Shown: positions 1-9,575, numbered from the stretch's first letter. The stretch is 50,317 bases of DNA from Burkholderiales bacterium (GCA_020851255.1 JADZDA010000047.1:1-50317), one strand, 5' to 3'. The notes: generated by a model not told the origin, from the letters alone. Made by a program: numbers and translations.

Positions 1-1457
1 ATCGGGCGGCCCCACTCCCGCGTCGTCTCGCCCGGCCACTTCGACGTCGCGTCGATGCCCATCTTGCTCCCGAGCCCGGACACCGGCGAGGCGAAGTCGA
101 GGTCGTCGATCGGCGTGGACTCGACGATGCGCGTGTCGCGCGCGGCGTCGACGCGCGTGGTCAGCGCCCACACGACTTCCTTCCAGTCGCGCACTTCGAT
201 GTCGTCGTCGACGACGACGATGAACTTGGTGTACATGAACTGGCGCAGGAAGCTCCAGACGCCGAACATCACGCGCTTGGCGTGGCCGGGGTACTGCTTC
301 TTCATCGAGACGATCGCGAGCCGGTAGCTGCAGCCTTCGGGCGGCAGGTAGAAGTCGGCGATCTCCGGGAACTGCTTCTGGAGCAGCGGGACGAACACCT
401 CGTTGAGCGCGACACCGAGCATCGCCGGCTCGTCCGGCGGTTTGCCGGTGTAGGTCGAGTGGTAGATCGGGTCGCGGCGCAACGTGATCCGGTCGATGGT
501 GAGCACCGGGAAGCGCTCGACCTCGTTGTAGTAGCCGGTGTGGTCGCCGAACGGCCCCTCGGCCGCGGTCTGGTAGCCGGTGGGGTCGCCGGCGTCGGGC
601 CGGATCGTGCCTTCGAGCACGAACTCCGCGGTCGCCGGAACCCGCAGATCGTGGGTCAGGCAGCGGACGATCTCGGTGCGCGCGCCGCGCAGCAGCCCGG
701 CGAACTGGAACTCGGACAGCGAATCGGGGACCGGCGTCACCGCGCCCAGGATCGTCGCCGGATCGGCGCCCAGCGCGACCGCCACCGGGAACGGCGCGCC
801 CGGATGGGCGCGCGCATGGTCGCGGAAATCGAGCGCTCCGCCGCGGTGCGCGAGCCAGCGCAGGATCACGCGGTCGCGACCGATCACCTGCTGGCGGTAG
901 ATGCCGAGGTTCTGCCGCTTCTTGTTCGGCCCGCGGGTCACCGTGAGGCCCCAGGTGATCAGCGGACCCGCGTCGCCGGGCCAGCAGGTCTGCACCGGGA
1001 GCCTCGCGAGGTCGACGTCCGCACCTTCCCAGACGACTTCCTGGCAGGGCGCGGACCGGCGTTCCTTCGGCGCCATGTCGAGGACCTTCTTGAACACCGG
1101 CCGCGTCGTCTGCCAGGCGTCGATCAGCCCCTTCGGTGGCTCGGGCTCCTTGAGGAACGCGAGCAGCCGGCCGATCTCGCGCAGGCTCGCGCGCCAGTCG
1201 GAAGTGTCGGCGCCCATCGCGCGCGCCACGCGCCCCGGCGTGCCGAACAGGTTCCCGAGCACCGGGATCGGCGCGCCCGACGGGCCGCGGCGCCCGCCGG
1301 CGGGCCGTTCGAAGAGGATCGCCGGCCCGCCGCGCCTCAGCACGCGGTCGCACACCGCGGTCATCTCGAGCTTCGGATCGACCTCGGCGCCGACACGGCG
1401 CAATTCGCCGTCGCGTTCGAGCTGCGAGAGGAAATCGCGCAAGTCCTGGTAGGCCAT
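1..1457 (-). CDS. ubiD: UbiD-family 3-octaprenyl-4-hydroxybenzoate decarboxylase, C-terminus cut by the window edge
   Basis: Prenylated-FMN-dependent decarboxylase of ubiquinone synthesis, acting on the product of UbiA, which is encoded 2 kb away. I read the frame on the complement from the ATG at 1457. It opens [20 protein letters not shown] and stays open to position 1, about 485 residues. Family landmarks include a GIYRQQ motif near 920 (the Arg region that contacts prFMN), [16 protein letters not shown] near 525-555 (the Glu-rich catalytic region) and [17 protein letters not shown] at the visible end. In UbiD proteins this last motif lies about 25 residues before the C-terminus, so little is missing. 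A TAGAAT -10-like hexamer on the complement (1480-1485) gives a leader of about 20 nt. The call is firm; only the stop codon is outside the window. Confidence 0.93.
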   Translation of the reverse strand, partial: MAYQDLRDFLSQLERDGELRRVGAEVDPKLEMTAVCDRVLRRGGPAILFERPAGGRRGPSGAPIPVLGNLFGTPGRVARAMGADTSDWRASLREIGRLLAFLKEPEPPKGLIDAWQTTRPVFKKVLDMAPKERRSAPCQEVVWEGADVDLARLPVQTCWPGDAGPLITWGLTVTRGPNKKRQNLGIYRQQVIGRDRVILRWLAHRGGALDFRDHARAHPGAPFPVAVALGADPATILGAVTPVPDSLSEFQFAGLLRGARTEIVRCLTHDLRVPATAEFVLEGTIRPDAGDPTGYQTAAEGPFGDHTGYYNEVERFPVLTIDRITLRRDPIYHSTYTGKPPDEPAMLGVALNEVFVPLLQKQFPEIADFYLPPEGCSYRLAIVSMKKQYPGHAKRVMFGVWSFLRQFMYTKFIVVVDDDIEVRDWKEVVWALTTRVDAARDTRIVESTPIDDLDFASPVSGLGSKMGIDATSKWPGETTREWGRP

Positions 1458-1525
1458 CGGAATCTCCGTCGTCGCGGACATTCTAGAACCTATCTCGGCA
1501 TCGGGCGCGCCGGTAGAATCGGCCC

Positions 1526-2785
1526 ATGGGCGACCCGCCGGAGCGCAAGGGAACGTTCGGGCGCGTCCGGGCACTGGTGTTCGCGATCGTGCTCGCGAGC
1601 TTCGTCCTGTCGTTCGTCCACCGGACCGCGCCGGCCGCGATCGCGGCCGAGCTCACGGCCGCCTTCTCGATTCCCGCCGCGGTCCTGGGCACGCTCGCCG
1701 CGACGTATTTCTACGTCTACACGGTGCTGCAGATCCCGGTGGGCGTGCTCGCCGACACGCTCGGCCCGCGACGGCTCCTCGCGTCGGGTTCGGCGATCGC
1801 CGCCGTCGGTTCGCTGCTGTTCGCGCTGGCGCCGGCCTGGGAATGGGCGGCGGTCGGCCGCACGCTGGTCGGCATCGGCGTGTCGGTCGCTTTCCTCGCG
1901 ATCCTGAAGGTGTCGGCGGTCTGGTTTCCGGCGAACCGCTTCGCGACGCTCAACGGCTACACGATGTTCGCCGGCAATCTCGGCGCGGTGGCCGCCGGGG
2001 CGCCGCTCGCGTGGCTGGTGACGCAGACGTCGTGGCGCTCGGTGTTCGTCGGACTCGCGGCGGTGTCGGCGGCGCTCGCCGCGGCGACCTGGATATTCGT
2101 GCGCGACCGTCCGGAGCAGAAAGGCTACGCGCCGGTCAATCCGATGCCTGCCGGCCACGCGCCCGCGGTACGCTGGCGCGCGGGACTCGCGGCGGTGCTG
2201 GTGAAGCGGTCGACCTGGGCGGCGTTCATCGCCAACGCGGGCGTCGGCGGCACCTACCTCGCGTTCGCCGGATTGTGGGCCGTGCCCTGGCTCGAACACA
2301 CGTACGGGTATACGCGCGTCGTCGCCGCGCAGCACACGAGTCTGCTCATGCTGGGCGTCGCGTTCGGGGCGGTCGCGATCGGCGTGATCTCGGACCGGCT
2401 GGGCAACCGACTCGACGTGATGCGCTTCACCGCTTTCGCCCAGGCGGCCAGCTGGCTGCCCTGGGTCGTGCGCGCGGACTGGCCGCAGGCGGCGACGCTG
2501 GCCTGGTTCTTCGCCATGGGACTGGTCATTCCCGGCTTCACGCTGTCGTGGACGATCGCCAAGGAATCGAACCGACCCGAGCACTCGGGCATCGCGACGT
2601 CGGTGGTGAACACCGGGATATTCCTCGGCACCGGCATCCTGCAGCCGCTCGTGGGCTGGGTCGTCGACCGCAGCAAGTCCGCGGGCGATCTCGCGGGCGC
2701 CTGGTCGTCGGGTATCGTGGTGCTCGCGCTCGCCGCGACGCTCGGCGCGTTCGCGACGCTCGCGATCGCGCGTCCGCATCGCTGA
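1526..2785 (+). CDS. Major facilitator superfamily transporter (12 TM)
   Basis: Inner-membrane secondary transporter of 419 residues, a usual MFS length. The N-terminus is short and basic, followed by a first helix (residues about 15-35). The cytoplasmic loop between helices 2 and 3 carries [11 protein letters not shown], a clear MFS motif A. Further hydrophobic segments alternate through to about residue 415, with a central loop near residues 200-220. The closing half contains [12 protein letters not shown], the motif A counterpart of the second six-helix half. A TAGAAT hexamer at 1514-1519 ends only six bases before the ATG, suggesting a very short or absent leader. It is divergent from ubiD. 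Substrate cannot be told from sequence; organic anion or nitrate/sugar-acid carriers of this subfamily are possible. Confidence 0.85.
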   Translation: MGDPPERKGTFGRVRALVFAIVLASFVLSFVHRTAPAAIAAELTAAFSIPAAVLGTLAATYFYVYTVLQIPVGVLADTLGPRRLLASGSAIAAVGSLLFALAPAWEWAAVGRTLVGIGVSVAFLAILKVSAVWFPANRFATLNGYTMFAGNLGAVAAGAPLAWLVTQTSWRSVFVGLAAVSAALAAATWIFVRDRPEQKGYAPVNPMPAGHAPAVRWRAGLAAVLVKRSTWAAFIANAGVGGTYLAFAGLWAVPWLEHTYGYTRVVAAQHTSLLMLGVAFGAVAIGVISDRLGNRLDVMRFTAFAQAASWLPWVVRADWPQAATLAWFFAMGLVIPGFTLSWTIAKESNRPEHSGIATSVVNTGIFLGTGILQPLVGWVVDRSKSAGDLAGAWSSGIVVLALAATLGAFATLAIARPHR

Positions 2786-2833
2786 ACGATACCACCGCTC
2801 GCGCACGACGACGCACCGGAAGATCCGCCGAGA

Positions 2834-3475
2834 TCAACCGCCGGGTGATCGGCGCGCGGATCGGCTACCGCTTCCGACCGTCACCGCAGTGACCGCTTCC
2901 GCCGCCGCGGCATCGCGGCGGCGGCTTGCGCGCGTCCGCGGTTCACGCGCGTCACCCTTCGCGTCCCCGAGCCAGTGTTCCAGCGAGCGCCACGCGGCGA
3001 GCTTCCCGGCGTACGGGAGCGTGTACGCGGGGCTCGTCGACGGCAGCGCGAGCGTCTCGTAGCCGGCGTCGCGCCAGCGCGGCATCGCCCGCGCCGCCGT
3101 GCCGCCGTTGAACGCGACGACGGCGACCCCCGGCGCGGCGCGGCGCACACGGGCGACCTCGGCCCGCGTCGCGTTGCGGATCGCCGCATCCAGGCTCCCC
3201 GCGCGTTCGCAGGCGACGATCGTGTCCCAGAGCGCGATGCCGCGCTCGCCGATCCGCTCCAGGCGCGCGGCGTAATCGAGCGCGACCAGCGGCTCGCCCA
3301 GCAGCTCGCCCAGGATCGGCCAGAAATGGTTGCGCGGATGCGCGTAGTACTGGCGCGCCGCGAGCGACGCGACGCCGGGAAAGCTGCCGAGGATGAGCAC
3401 GCGCGCGCCGGCGGGCAGCACCGGCGCGAGCCCTGGCGTCGGTCCCGGCGGGGCCGCGCGACGCCTGCCGCTCAA
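2834..3475 (-). CDS. DNA-deoxyinosine (hypoxanthine) glycosylase, UDG superfamily family 6 type
   Basis: Likely base-excision repair enzyme of the uracil-DNA-glycosylase superfamily. The first about 165 residues contain GSFPGVASLAARQYYAHPRN followed by HFWPIL, a signature of the hypoxanthine-DNA glycosylase group, then GIALWDTIVACERAGSLD, VVAFNGGTAAR and LPSTSPAYT, which matches the C-terminal Ser/Pro loop of the fold. The start is taken as TTG at 3475, which overlaps the ubiA stop (TTGA), so translation is probably coupled. After the domain there is a basic, Arg/Ala-rich tail of about 40 residues that looks unstructured and is not typical of the family; it may be a DNA-binding extension or simple drift. 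It is convergent with the MFS gene, 48 bases away. Confidence 0.8.
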   Translation of the reverse strand: MSGRRRAAPPGPTPGLAPVLPAGARVLILGSFPGVASLAARQYYAHPRNHFWPILGELLGEPLVALDYAARLERIGERGIALWDTIVACERAGSLDAAIRNATRAEVARVRRAAPGVAVVAFNGGTAARAMPRWRDAGYETLALPSTSPAYTLPYAGKLAAWRSLEHWLGDAKGDAREPRTRASRRRDAAAAEAVTAVTVGSGSRSARRSPGG

Positions 3476-4386
3476 CCGAGCTTCGGCCACGACTTCGCGC
3501 GGAACACGTAGTCGGCGAACGTCCCGGCGTACACCGCCAGGCCCAGCCAGTGGTTGTGCAGGAAGGCCCGGAAGCAGGCGGCGGGTTCGCGCCGCCGGAT
3601 CAGCCACAGGTGCCAGGCGGCGCAGGCCAGCGCGACACCCAGCCCGGCGAAATACACCGGCCCGAGCGCCATCAGTCGCCCGACCCAGACCATGCCGGCG
3701 AGGTAGCCGCCGTAGCAGAGCGCGACCGCCGCGATGTCGTAGCGCCCGAAGGTGATCGCCGAAGTGCGCATGCCGATCTTCAGGTCGTCGTCGCGGTCGA
3801 CCATCGCGTACTCGGTGTCGTAGGCGACGACCCAGAGCAGGTTGATCGCGAGCATCGGCCAGCCGGGCCACTCGACCTCGCCGCGCGTCGCGGCGTAGGC
3901 CATCGGGATGCCGAACGAGAACGCGATGCCGAGGAACGCCTGCGGCAGCGCGAAGAACCGCTTGAAGAACGGGTACGCGATGGCGATCGCGAGCGCCGCG
4001 ACCGCGAGCGCCATGGTCGCGCGGTTGGTGAACAGCGTCAGTCCGAACGCCGCCAGCGCGAGCACCGCCCCGACGGCGAGCGCCTCGCCGCCGGACAGAT
4101 CGCCCGCGACCAGCGGCCGGCCGCGCGTGCGGGCGACGTGCGCGTCGTAGCGCCGGTCGGCCCAGTCGTTCATCGCGCAGCCGGCCGAGCGCATCAGCAC
4201 CGTGCCGAGCGCGAACACGATCACGAGCGACAGCGGCGGCGCGCCGCGCGCTGCGATCCACAGCGCGGTCAGCGTCGGCCAGAGCAGGAGCAGGATGCCG
4301 ATCGGCTTGTCCAGCCGCGTCAGCCGCTCCCAGGCGTCGATGCGACGCGCGAGCGCGGAACGCGTCACCGCCGGGGCGCCGGCCAT
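3472..4386 (-). CDS. ubiA: 4-hydroxybenzoate octaprenyltransferase
   Basis: Integral membrane prenyltransferase that attaches the polyprenyl tail to 4-hydroxybenzoate, the second committed step of ubiquinone synthesis. The 304-residue length is normal. The first aspartate-rich motif is NDWADRRYDAHVARTRGRP near residues 72-90, and the second is YAMVDRDDDLKIGMRTSAI near residues 194-212; both bind the Mg-diphosphate. The N-terminal LTRLDKPIGILLLLWPTL is also characteristic. About eight hydrophobic helices follow. The gene sits between the SDR gene upstream (7-base gap) and the glycosylase gene downstream (4-base overlap), so a short minus-strand operon is likely. With ubiD at the window edge this marks a core quinone locus. 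Confidence 0.96.
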   Translation of the reverse strand: MAGAPAVTRSALARRIDAWERLTRLDKPIGILLLLWPTLTALWIAARGAPPLSLVIVFALGTVLMRSAGCAMNDWADRRYDAHVARTRGRPLVAGDLSGGEALAVGAVLALAAFGLTLFTNRATMALAVAALAIAIAYPFFKRFFALPQAFLGIAFSFGIPMAYAATRGEVEWPGWPMLAINLLWVVAYDTEYAMVDRDDDLKIGMRTSAITFGRYDIAAVALCYGGYLAGMVWVGRLMALGPVYFAGLGVALACAAWHLWLIRRREPAACFRAFLHNHWLGLAVYAGTFADYVFRAKSWPKLG

Positions 4387-4393
4387 CGCGCGC

Positions 4394-5296
4394 TCACAGG
4401 TCGAGGCGCATCTGCTTGCGCAGATCGCGCGGCGCCGCCTCGCCGAGCATCGCCATCGGCGTCGGGTACGCGAGACGCACGCGCAGCTCGCGCTTCATCC
4501 GCGCGTTCGACAGCCGCCGCGACTCGCCCATGAACGACAGCAGCATCGGCGCGATCCGCGCCTCGGCCTCGTCCCAGGTGACGCGCGGCGGGCGCTCGAG
4601 CCGCCAGGCGTCGGCGATCGCGTCGAACCAGGCGCCCATCTTGAGCTCGGCATCGTCGGTCGCGTGGTAGGCGCGGTTCGGGCGGCCGTGGAACAGCGCG
4701 GCGACCGCGACGCGCGCGAGATCGTTCGCGTGGATGTGGTTCGTGTAGACGTCGTCCTCGGGAACGAGCACCGGCGTGCCCTGCCGGATGCGCTCGATCG
4801 GCAGCCGGTCCGGTGCGTAGATGCCCGGCGCGCGGACGATGGCGAGCGACACGCCGTGGCGGCCGGCCCACTCGCGCAACCGGTTCTCGGCGTCGACGCG
4901 GCGCCGCCCGCGCGGCGTCTGCGCCCGCCGCGGACGGCACTCCGAGATCCGCGCGCCGGCGCAGTCGCCGTAGACGCCGGACGTCGAGATGTAGACGAGC
5001 CGCTGTGGTATCCTGCGCGCCGCTCCGAGCGCCGCCAGCAGTCGGCCGGTGCGCGGGTCGCCCCGGCCGTCGCCGGGCGGCGGAGCGAAGTGCAGCACGG
5101 CGTCCGGCGAGAGCGCGAGCCGGTCGAGCGTGCGGCGCTCGTCGAGATCGCCGACGATCGGCGTGACGCCGTGGGCGCGGAGCCGCGCGACGTCGTCGGC
5201 GCGGCGGACCAGGCCGACCATCCGCGCGCGTCCCGAGAGCAGCGTCGCCGCCCGCATCGCGACGTCGCCGCAGCCGACGAGCAGCACGCGCATCAT
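4394..5296 (-). CDS. Atypical SDR / NAD-dependent epimerase-like protein (YeeZ type)
   Basis: Soluble Rossmann-fold oxidoreductase or epimerase of about 300 residues. The N-terminus reads MMRVLLVGCGDVAMRAA, a glycine-rich nucleotide loop with spacing unlike classical SDRs. VVYIS-type strand four appears as RLVYISTSGVYGDCAG, giving the Ser and Tyr of the active site; the usual YxxxK Lys is not obvious, as expected of atypical members. IVRAPGIYAPDRLP and DVYTNHIHANDLARVAVAA are typical of the epimerase/YeeZ group. Two adjacent ATG codons (5296, 5293) could serve as start. The gene is divergent from the flavoprotein reductase at 5357, sharing a 60-base intergenic region. The metabolic role is unknown. 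Confidence 0.78.
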   Translation of the reverse strand: MMRVLLVGCGDVAMRAATLLSGRARMVGLVRRADDVARLRAHGVTPIVGDLDERRTLDRLALSPDAVLHFAPPPGDGRGDPRTGRLLAALGAARRIPQRLVYISTSGVYGDCAGARISECRPRRAQTPRGRRRVDAENRLREWAGRHGVSLAIVRAPGIYAPDRLPIERIRQGTPVLVPEDDVYTNHIHANDLARVAVAALFHGRPNRAYHATDDAELKMGAWFDAIADAWRLERPPRVTWDEAEARIAPMLLSFMGESRRLSNARMKRELRVRLAYPTPMAMLGEAAPRDLRKQMRLDL

Positions 5297-5356
5297 GCGC
5301 GCGGCGCGTGCGCGCTTCCCGCCTTCGCGGCGCGCACGCTCACGTCGATAGCGATC

Positions 5357-6385
5357 ATGATTTTCAAGGTTACCATACGACCCTCGGCGCACGCCTTCGA
5401 CTGCGAGAGCGACCAGACGGTGCTCGACGCGGCGACGAAGGCCGATCTGCTGCTTCCGTACGGCTGCCGCAACGGGGCCTGCGGGACCTGCAAGGGACGC
5501 CTGCTCGACGGGCGCGTCGATTACGGCCCGCACCAGCCGTCGACGCTCACCGACGACGAGAAGCGGGCGGGCTGGGCGCTCTTCTGCTGCGCGAAGCCGC
5601 TCTCCGATCTCGCGATCGAGGTCCGCGAGGTGCGCCGCGCCGGCGACGTCGCCGTGCGCAAGATGCCCTGCCGGATCGAGTCGATCGACAAGCCGGCCGA
5701 CGACGTCGCGATCGTGAAGCTCAAGCTGCCGGCGAACGAGCGGCTCCAGTACCTGGCCGGGCAGTACGTCGACTTCCTGCTCAAGGACGGGAAGCGGCGC
5801 AGCTTCTCGATCGCCAACCCGCCGCACGACGACGCGCTCATCGAGCTGCACGTCCGCCGCGTGCCCGGCGGCGCGTTCACCACGCAGCTCTTCGACGAAT
5901 TCAAGGGCCGCGAGATCCTGCGCATCGAGGGTCCGCTGGGGTCGTTCACCCTGCGCGAGGATTCCGACAAGCCGATGATCTTCGTCGCCGGCGGAACCGG
6001 CTTCGCGCCGATCAAGGCGATGATCGAGCACGCGATCCACCGCGGCGTCGACCGGCCGATGGTCCTCTACTGGGGCGCCCGGCGCGTGCGCGACCTCTAC
6101 CTCCCCGACCCGCCGGGGCGCTGGCAGCGCGAGCACGGCGTGAGCTTCGTGCCGGTGCTCTCGGAGCCCGGACCCGACGACCGCTGGCCGGGTCGCACCG
6201 GCCTCGTCCACCAGGCGGTGCTCGACGACTTCCGCGATCTGTCCGGCTATCAGGTCTACGCCTGCGGCGCCCCGCCGATGATCGAGGCGGCGCGCCGCGA
6301 CTTCACGACGCTGCGCGGTCTGCCCCCGTCGGAGTTCTACGCCGACAGCTTCACCTACGCTGCCGAGGCCGAGGCACGGCGGTAG
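5357..6385 (+). CDS. CDP-6-deoxy-delta-3,4-glucoseen reductase-type [2Fe-2S] flavoprotein
   Basis: Electron-transfer reductase of 342 residues. An N-terminal plant-type ferredoxin domain holds CRNGACGTCKG (residues about 37-47) plus a later Cys in ALFCCAKP. A ferredoxin-NADP reductase-like FAD domain follows, with RRSFSIANPP as the flavin-binding RxxS motif, and then an NAD(P) domain with FVAGGTGFAPIKAMIEHA and a terminal YACGAPPMIEAAR. This order matches AscD/RfbI and the oxygenase reductases. Betaproteobacteria often carry such a gene near quinone genes, annotated as CDP-6-deoxy-glucoseen reductase, but the sugar substrate is unproven here; supplying electrons to an oxygenase is equally possible. 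The ATG at 5357 is chosen because the ferredoxin domain starts directly after it. Confidence 0.82.
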   Translation: MIFKVTIRPSAHAFDCESDQTVLDAATKADLLLPYGCRNGACGTCKGRLLDGRVDYGPHQPSTLTDDEKRAGWALFCCAKPLSDLAIEVREVRRAGDVAVRKMPCRIESIDKPADDVAIVKLKLPANERLQYLAGQYVDFLLKDGKRRSFSIANPPHDDALIELHVRRVPGGAFTTQLFDEFKGREILRIEGPLGSFTLREDSDKPMIFVAGGTGFAPIKAMIEHAIHRGVDRPMVLYWGARRVRDLYLPDPPGRWQREHGVSFVPVLSEPGPDDRWPGRTGLVHQAVLDDFRDLSGYQVYACGAPPMIEAARRDFTTLRGLPPSEFYADSFTYAAEAEARR

Positions 6386-6393
6386 CGGCCCGG

Positions 6394-6414
6394 CGGGCGT
6401 CGCTTCGACGCCCG
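6394..6414. terminator. Perfect hairpin between convergent genes
   Basis: A 9-bp perfect inverted repeat, CGGGCGTCG-CTT-CGACGCCCG, with a 3-base loop lies in the 41-base gap between two convergent genes (stops at 6385 and 6427). There is no U-run on either strand, as is common for high-GC terminators, so its role as a bidirectional terminator is inferred from position and stability. Confidence 0.6.
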
Positions 6415-6426
6415 GTCCGGGCCCGG

Positions 6427-7260
6427 TCAGCGCCCGGCCAGGCGCGCGAGCAGCGCGTCGGGGTTCGCCCAGTCCGCGCCGCAGACCAGGCGCGGGAGCC
6501 GGAACGGGGAGTCCGTCGGCGCGACCGGGCGCGGCTCGGTGGTCACCGCGGCCGCGCAGACCGAGGCTCCCAGCGCAGGCAGGTACTCGCCGGCGAGGAA
6601 ATCGTTGTGGTGGCCGAACGGATACGCGAAGTAAGGCGCGGCGCGGCCGTGCGTCGCCGCCGCGAGGTAGCGAGCGGCGGCGCGCACCTGCCGGTCGGCG
6701 TCGGCGACGCTGGTCACGCGCGCGAAGTCGCCGCGCGCGTCCTGTCCGTGCGCGACCTCCGCCAGCGCCGGATGCAGGTGATCCCAGCTGTGGTTCGCGA
6801 TCGCGACGAGTCCGGAGTCGATCGCCGGATTCCACCAGGTCTGGTCCAGCGCTCCCGGCCCGAGCCAGGTGTACGCCGGATCGGCGTGCGCCTCCATGGT
6901 CGCGCGGGCCTCGGGCGAGGCGATGACGAACGAGGTCGCGTGCAGGCCGGGCTGCCCGCCCGGACGGCGCGCGGCGAAGTCGCGCATCGCGTTCGCGAAA
7001 CCGCGCTGCCGTCCGTAGCACGGATGGTCGACATCGGCGACGTCGTAGACCGGTCCGTCGTCGAAGGTGAGCGCGACGACGCGCTCGGTCCCCGACGCCC
7101 CGCCTTCGGCGTGCCGGCGCACGACCTCCGCGAGCGGCGCGATCCGCCAGCCCGCGTCGGTCAGTGACTCGAGATCGGCGGCGAACGCGACATGGTCGTT
7201 GGCGGCGTAGTCCGGACCGACGACGTGGTGCGAGTGATAGGCGAGTATGGCGAGCGGCAT
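6427..7260 (-). CDS. Polysaccharide deacetylase family protein (NodB homology domain)
   Basis: Carbohydrate esterase 4-like hydrolase of 277 residues. MPLAILAYHSHHV opens the protein, VVALTFDDGP (near residue 75) gives the catalytic and metal Asp residues, and IANHSWDHLHPAL provides the H-x3-H metal ligands; YFAYPFGHHND resembles the later catalytic-base region. There is no signal peptide or membrane anchor, so it is predicted cytoplasmic unless the start is further upstream. I prefer the ATG at 7260; a TTG at 7293 directly after the hemY stop would add eleven unconvincing residues. The long insert between the TFDDGP and HSWDH motifs, including a Trp-rich stretch, is larger than in minimal NodB proteins. 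It is downstream of hemXY and probably co-transcribed; its substrate is unknown. Confidence 0.78.
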   Translation of the reverse strand: MPLAILAYHSHHVVGPDYAANDHVAFAADLESLTDAGWRIAPLAEVVRRHAEGGASGTERVVALTFDDGPVYDVADVDHPCYGRQRGFANAMRDFAARRPGGQPGLHATSFVIASPEARATMEAHADPAYTWLGPGALDQTWWNPAIDSGLVAIANHSWDHLHPALAEVAHGQDARGDFARVTSVADADRQVRAAARYLAAATHGRAAPYFAYPFGHHNDFLAGEYLPALGASVCAAAVTTEPRPVAPTDSPFRLPRLVCGADWANPDALLARLAGR

Positions 7261-7293
7261 CGCGGTGTCGGGCGCGTCGCGGGCTCCCCGCAA

Positions 7294-8490
7294 CTAGCGG
7301 CGGGGCTCGCCCAGCTCGGCCAGGGCGAGATCGAGGGCGGCGGCGAGTTGCGGATTCGCTTCGGCCGGACGGCCCAGTCGCGCGAGCATCGATCCGAGCA
7401 TCACGCGCGTCCGCCAGTGATCGTCGAGGGCGAGGCTCGCCTCGTAGTAGGTCTGCGCCTTGCCCCACAACCGGGCCTGCTCGCACAGGCGGCCGAGCGC
7501 GTGCAGCAGCGTGGCGTCCTGGCTGTGCGCGGCGAGCCAGCGCTCCGCCGCCTCGAGCTGCGGCGCGGGATCGCCCGGCCGGCACTCGGCGTAGGCGAGG
7601 AGCAGCGCGGGCTCCCAGTGCAGTTCGAGCGAGCGCTCCAGCGCGTCGGCGGCCTCGCGGTCGCGGCCGGCGCCGCGCAGCGCCCGTGCGGCCGCGAGCG
7701 CGACCTTCGGATGCGCGCGATCGGCGTCGGGCAGCCGCTCCCAGGCTTCGCGGAACGCGGACTCGTCGCCGGCGAGCGCGGCGAGCACGTCGGCGTACGC
7801 GCTCGCCTTCAGCATCGCGCCCTGCTCCGCGTCGTACACCTTGCGCTTGACGAGCTGGTCGACGACCGCCGGGATCGCCTCCGGACGACCGGCCGCGCCC
7901 AGCGCCCGCAGCGCGAGCCGCTGCGCGGCCGTGTGCGAACCGGCCTCGCGCCTGAGTTCGTCCAGCCGGTCGAGGGCGAGTCCCGGCTGTCCCCTTTCGA
8001 GCGCGAGTTCCGCCTCGAGCATCATCCGCGGCACGGCGAGGCTCGGCACGCGGGCGTCGGCCCGACCCAGCATCTTCTCGGCCGACCGGTAGTCGCGCAC
8101 GTCGATCGCGGCCCGGGCGCCGACGAGCGCCGCGAGCCCGCCGGAGCGCGGCGCCGCGAGGGCCTGCTCCGAGAGCTCCAGCACCCGCCCGTAGCGGCCC
8201 TCGAGCAGCGCGACCAGCGCGGCGTCCTGCTTCGCCCGCGCGCGTTCGACCTGCTGGCGCGCGCGGTGGGCGCGCACCTCGCGCGGCAGCGCGGCGATCC
8301 GCGAGGCGACGCGCAGCAACGCGTAGAACCCGACGAACGCCGCCACGGCGCCGACGACGAACAAGGTGAGCGACGTCTCGATGCGCAGCGGCGGGGACAC
8401 GATCTGCACGTAGCCGCTGACCGAGCGCGCGAGGATCGCGAGCCCGATCGCCAGGGCGGCGATCGCCAGGAGCGCGGCCAGCCAGCGCAC
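7294..8490 (-). CDS. hemY: HemY-type membrane TPR protein of heme biosynthesis cluster
   Basis: Protein of 398 residues with the proteobacterial HemY layout: two N-terminal membrane helices (residues about 4-24 and 41-63) separated by a short periplasmic loop with SGYVQIVSPP, then a basic cytoplasmic segment (ALPREVRAHRARQQVERARAK) and a run of tetratricopeptide-like helices to the C-terminus. This is not the protoporphyrinogen oxidase also called HemY in Bacillus. It follows hemX by 4 bases, the normal arrangement. Its biochemical role is not settled; it is thought to assist late heme synthesis or assembly. hemD and hemC, normally directly upstream of hemX, are displaced in this window. Confidence 0.9.
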   Translation of the reverse strand: MRWLAALLAIAALAIGLAILARSVSGYVQIVSPPLRIETSLTLFVVGAVAAFVGFYALLRVASRIAALPREVRAHRARQQVERARAKQDAALVALLEGRYGRVLELSEQALAAPRSGGLAALVGARAAIDVRDYRSAEKMLGRADARVPSLAVPRMMLEAELALERGQPGLALDRLDELRREAGSHTAAQRLALRALGAAGRPEAIPAVVDQLVKRKVYDAEQGAMLKASAYADVLAALAGDESAFREAWERLPDADRAHPKVALAAARALRGAGRDREAADALERSLELHWEPALLLAYAECRPGDPAPQLEAAERWLAAHSQDATLLHALGRLCEQARLWGKAQTYYEASLALDDHWRTRVMLGSMLARLGRPAEANPQLAAALDLALAELGEPRR

Positions 8491-8494
8491 GGCG

Positions 8495-9568
8495 CTACTT
8501 TCCGCGCGGCGCGTCGGCGCGCGCGTCGAACACGACGCGCAGCGCCCGCGCGGCGTCGAGGCTGCGCGAGACGTCGGGGACCTCGGCGGGCATCGAAACG
8601 CCCGACATCGACGCGAGCGCGCCCAGCACCGTCGCGACCGGCCGCGCGCGCGTGTCGAAGTACTGCCGGATCCAGGCGTCGGCGGCCCTGACGTCGGCGC
8701 TGAACGCCGGCTCGTTGCGCGCGATCAGCGCGAGCCGCGCCGACAACAGCCGCAGCCGCAGGTTCTCGCGCAGGTAATACTGCTGCGACGGCGCGACCAG
8801 CGGCGCGATCGGGCGGTCCGACACCTCGACCCGGACCAGCCCCTTGAGGTCCGCCCACCACTCGCCGAGCGCGCGCTGCCAGCCCGGTCGCTCCTCGCGC
8901 GGCGGCGCCGGCGCGGGCAGCCGCTCCTCGCGGGCGAGCGGCAGCGCGTCGACGGTCGCGACCGCCGCGTCGAGCTTCCCGGCGATCGCCGCCGTGTCGA
9001 CGTACGGCACCGCCTTCAGGCGCTCCATGTCGGCGGCGAGCGCGCGGCGCAGCGGCGCGAACCGGGGTCGGTCGAGCCGCGCGAGCTTGGCGTCGGCGAG
9101 CTGCAGCGCCGCGAGCGCGGCAGGCACGTTGGCGGCGATCGCGAGCTCCCGGCTCGCGAGCGAGAGCGTCTGCTCGACCTCGGCGAGCGCGAGTTCGTCG
9201 CGCGACGGCGCGAGATCGCGATACAGGCTCTCCAGCGCCGACTGCTGCGACTGTGATTCGGCGAGCCTCGTCTCCAGCAGGGCCACCTTGGCCTGCGCCT
9301 CGCGCAGCTCCGCGGCGGCCTGCGCCTCGCGCGCACGCGATTGCGTCTGCGCGGTCTCGATCGCCGCGAGCCTCTCGGCCGCTTCCGAACGGAGCGCGCC
9401 GGTTGCGCGTCTCGCGTCGAGCCACGCGGCGGCGGCGAGCACGATCGCGACGATGGCCAGCGCGGCGATCCCCCGGCTCCGCAGCTCCCGGCCGCCGCGG
9501 GGGGGCGGAACGGCGGTCCCTGGGCCGGAATCGCGCGCTCGATCGGTGCGTTCGTTCCCGGTTTCCAC
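8495..9568 (-). CDS. hemX: HemX-type membrane protein of the heme biosynthesis cluster
   Basis: Membrane-anchored protein of 357 residues, often misannotated as uroporphyrinogen-III C-methyltransferase but without a SAM-binding methylase domain. A Pro/Gly-rich cytoplasmic start is followed by one membrane helix (GIAALAIVAIVLAAAAWL, residues about 33-50). A long coiled coil rich in Ala, Glu, Gln and Arg follows (about 55-130), and then the conserved C-terminal domain with WWADLKGLVRVE, QQYYLRENLRLRLLSARLAL and WIRQYFD. The GTG at 9568 is chosen because an extended -10 (TGCTAGAAT on the complement, 9576-9584) sits only seven bases upstream, implying a near-leaderless mRNA. In most relatives hemD abuts this gene; here it is 24 kb away. 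Confidence 0.9.
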   Translation of the reverse strand: METGNERTDRARDSGPGTAVPPPRGGRELRSRGIAALAIVAIVLAAAAWLDARRATGALRSEAAERLAAIETAQTQSRAREAQAAAELREAQAKVALLETRLAESQSQQSALESLYRDLAPSRDELALAEVEQTLSLASRELAIAANVPAALAALQLADAKLARLDRPRFAPLRRALAADMERLKAVPYVDTAAIAGKLDAAVATVDALPLAREERLPAPAPPREERPGWQRALGEWWADLKGLVRVEVSDRPIAPLVAPSQQYYLRENLRLRLLSARLALIARNEPAFSADVRAADAWIRQYFDTRARPVATVLGALASMSGVSMPAEVPDVSRSLDAARALRVVFDARADAPRGK

Positions 9569-9575
9569 GCGGGCG

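Noticed and set aside
282-1907. Long open frame on the + strand antisense to ubiD
   Set aside because: It is Arg/Ala-rich, lacks any domain pattern, and the complement encodes an unambiguous UbiD. Long antisense frames are expected at this GC content; the same applies to the long frames opposite ubiA, hemXY, the etf genes and others.
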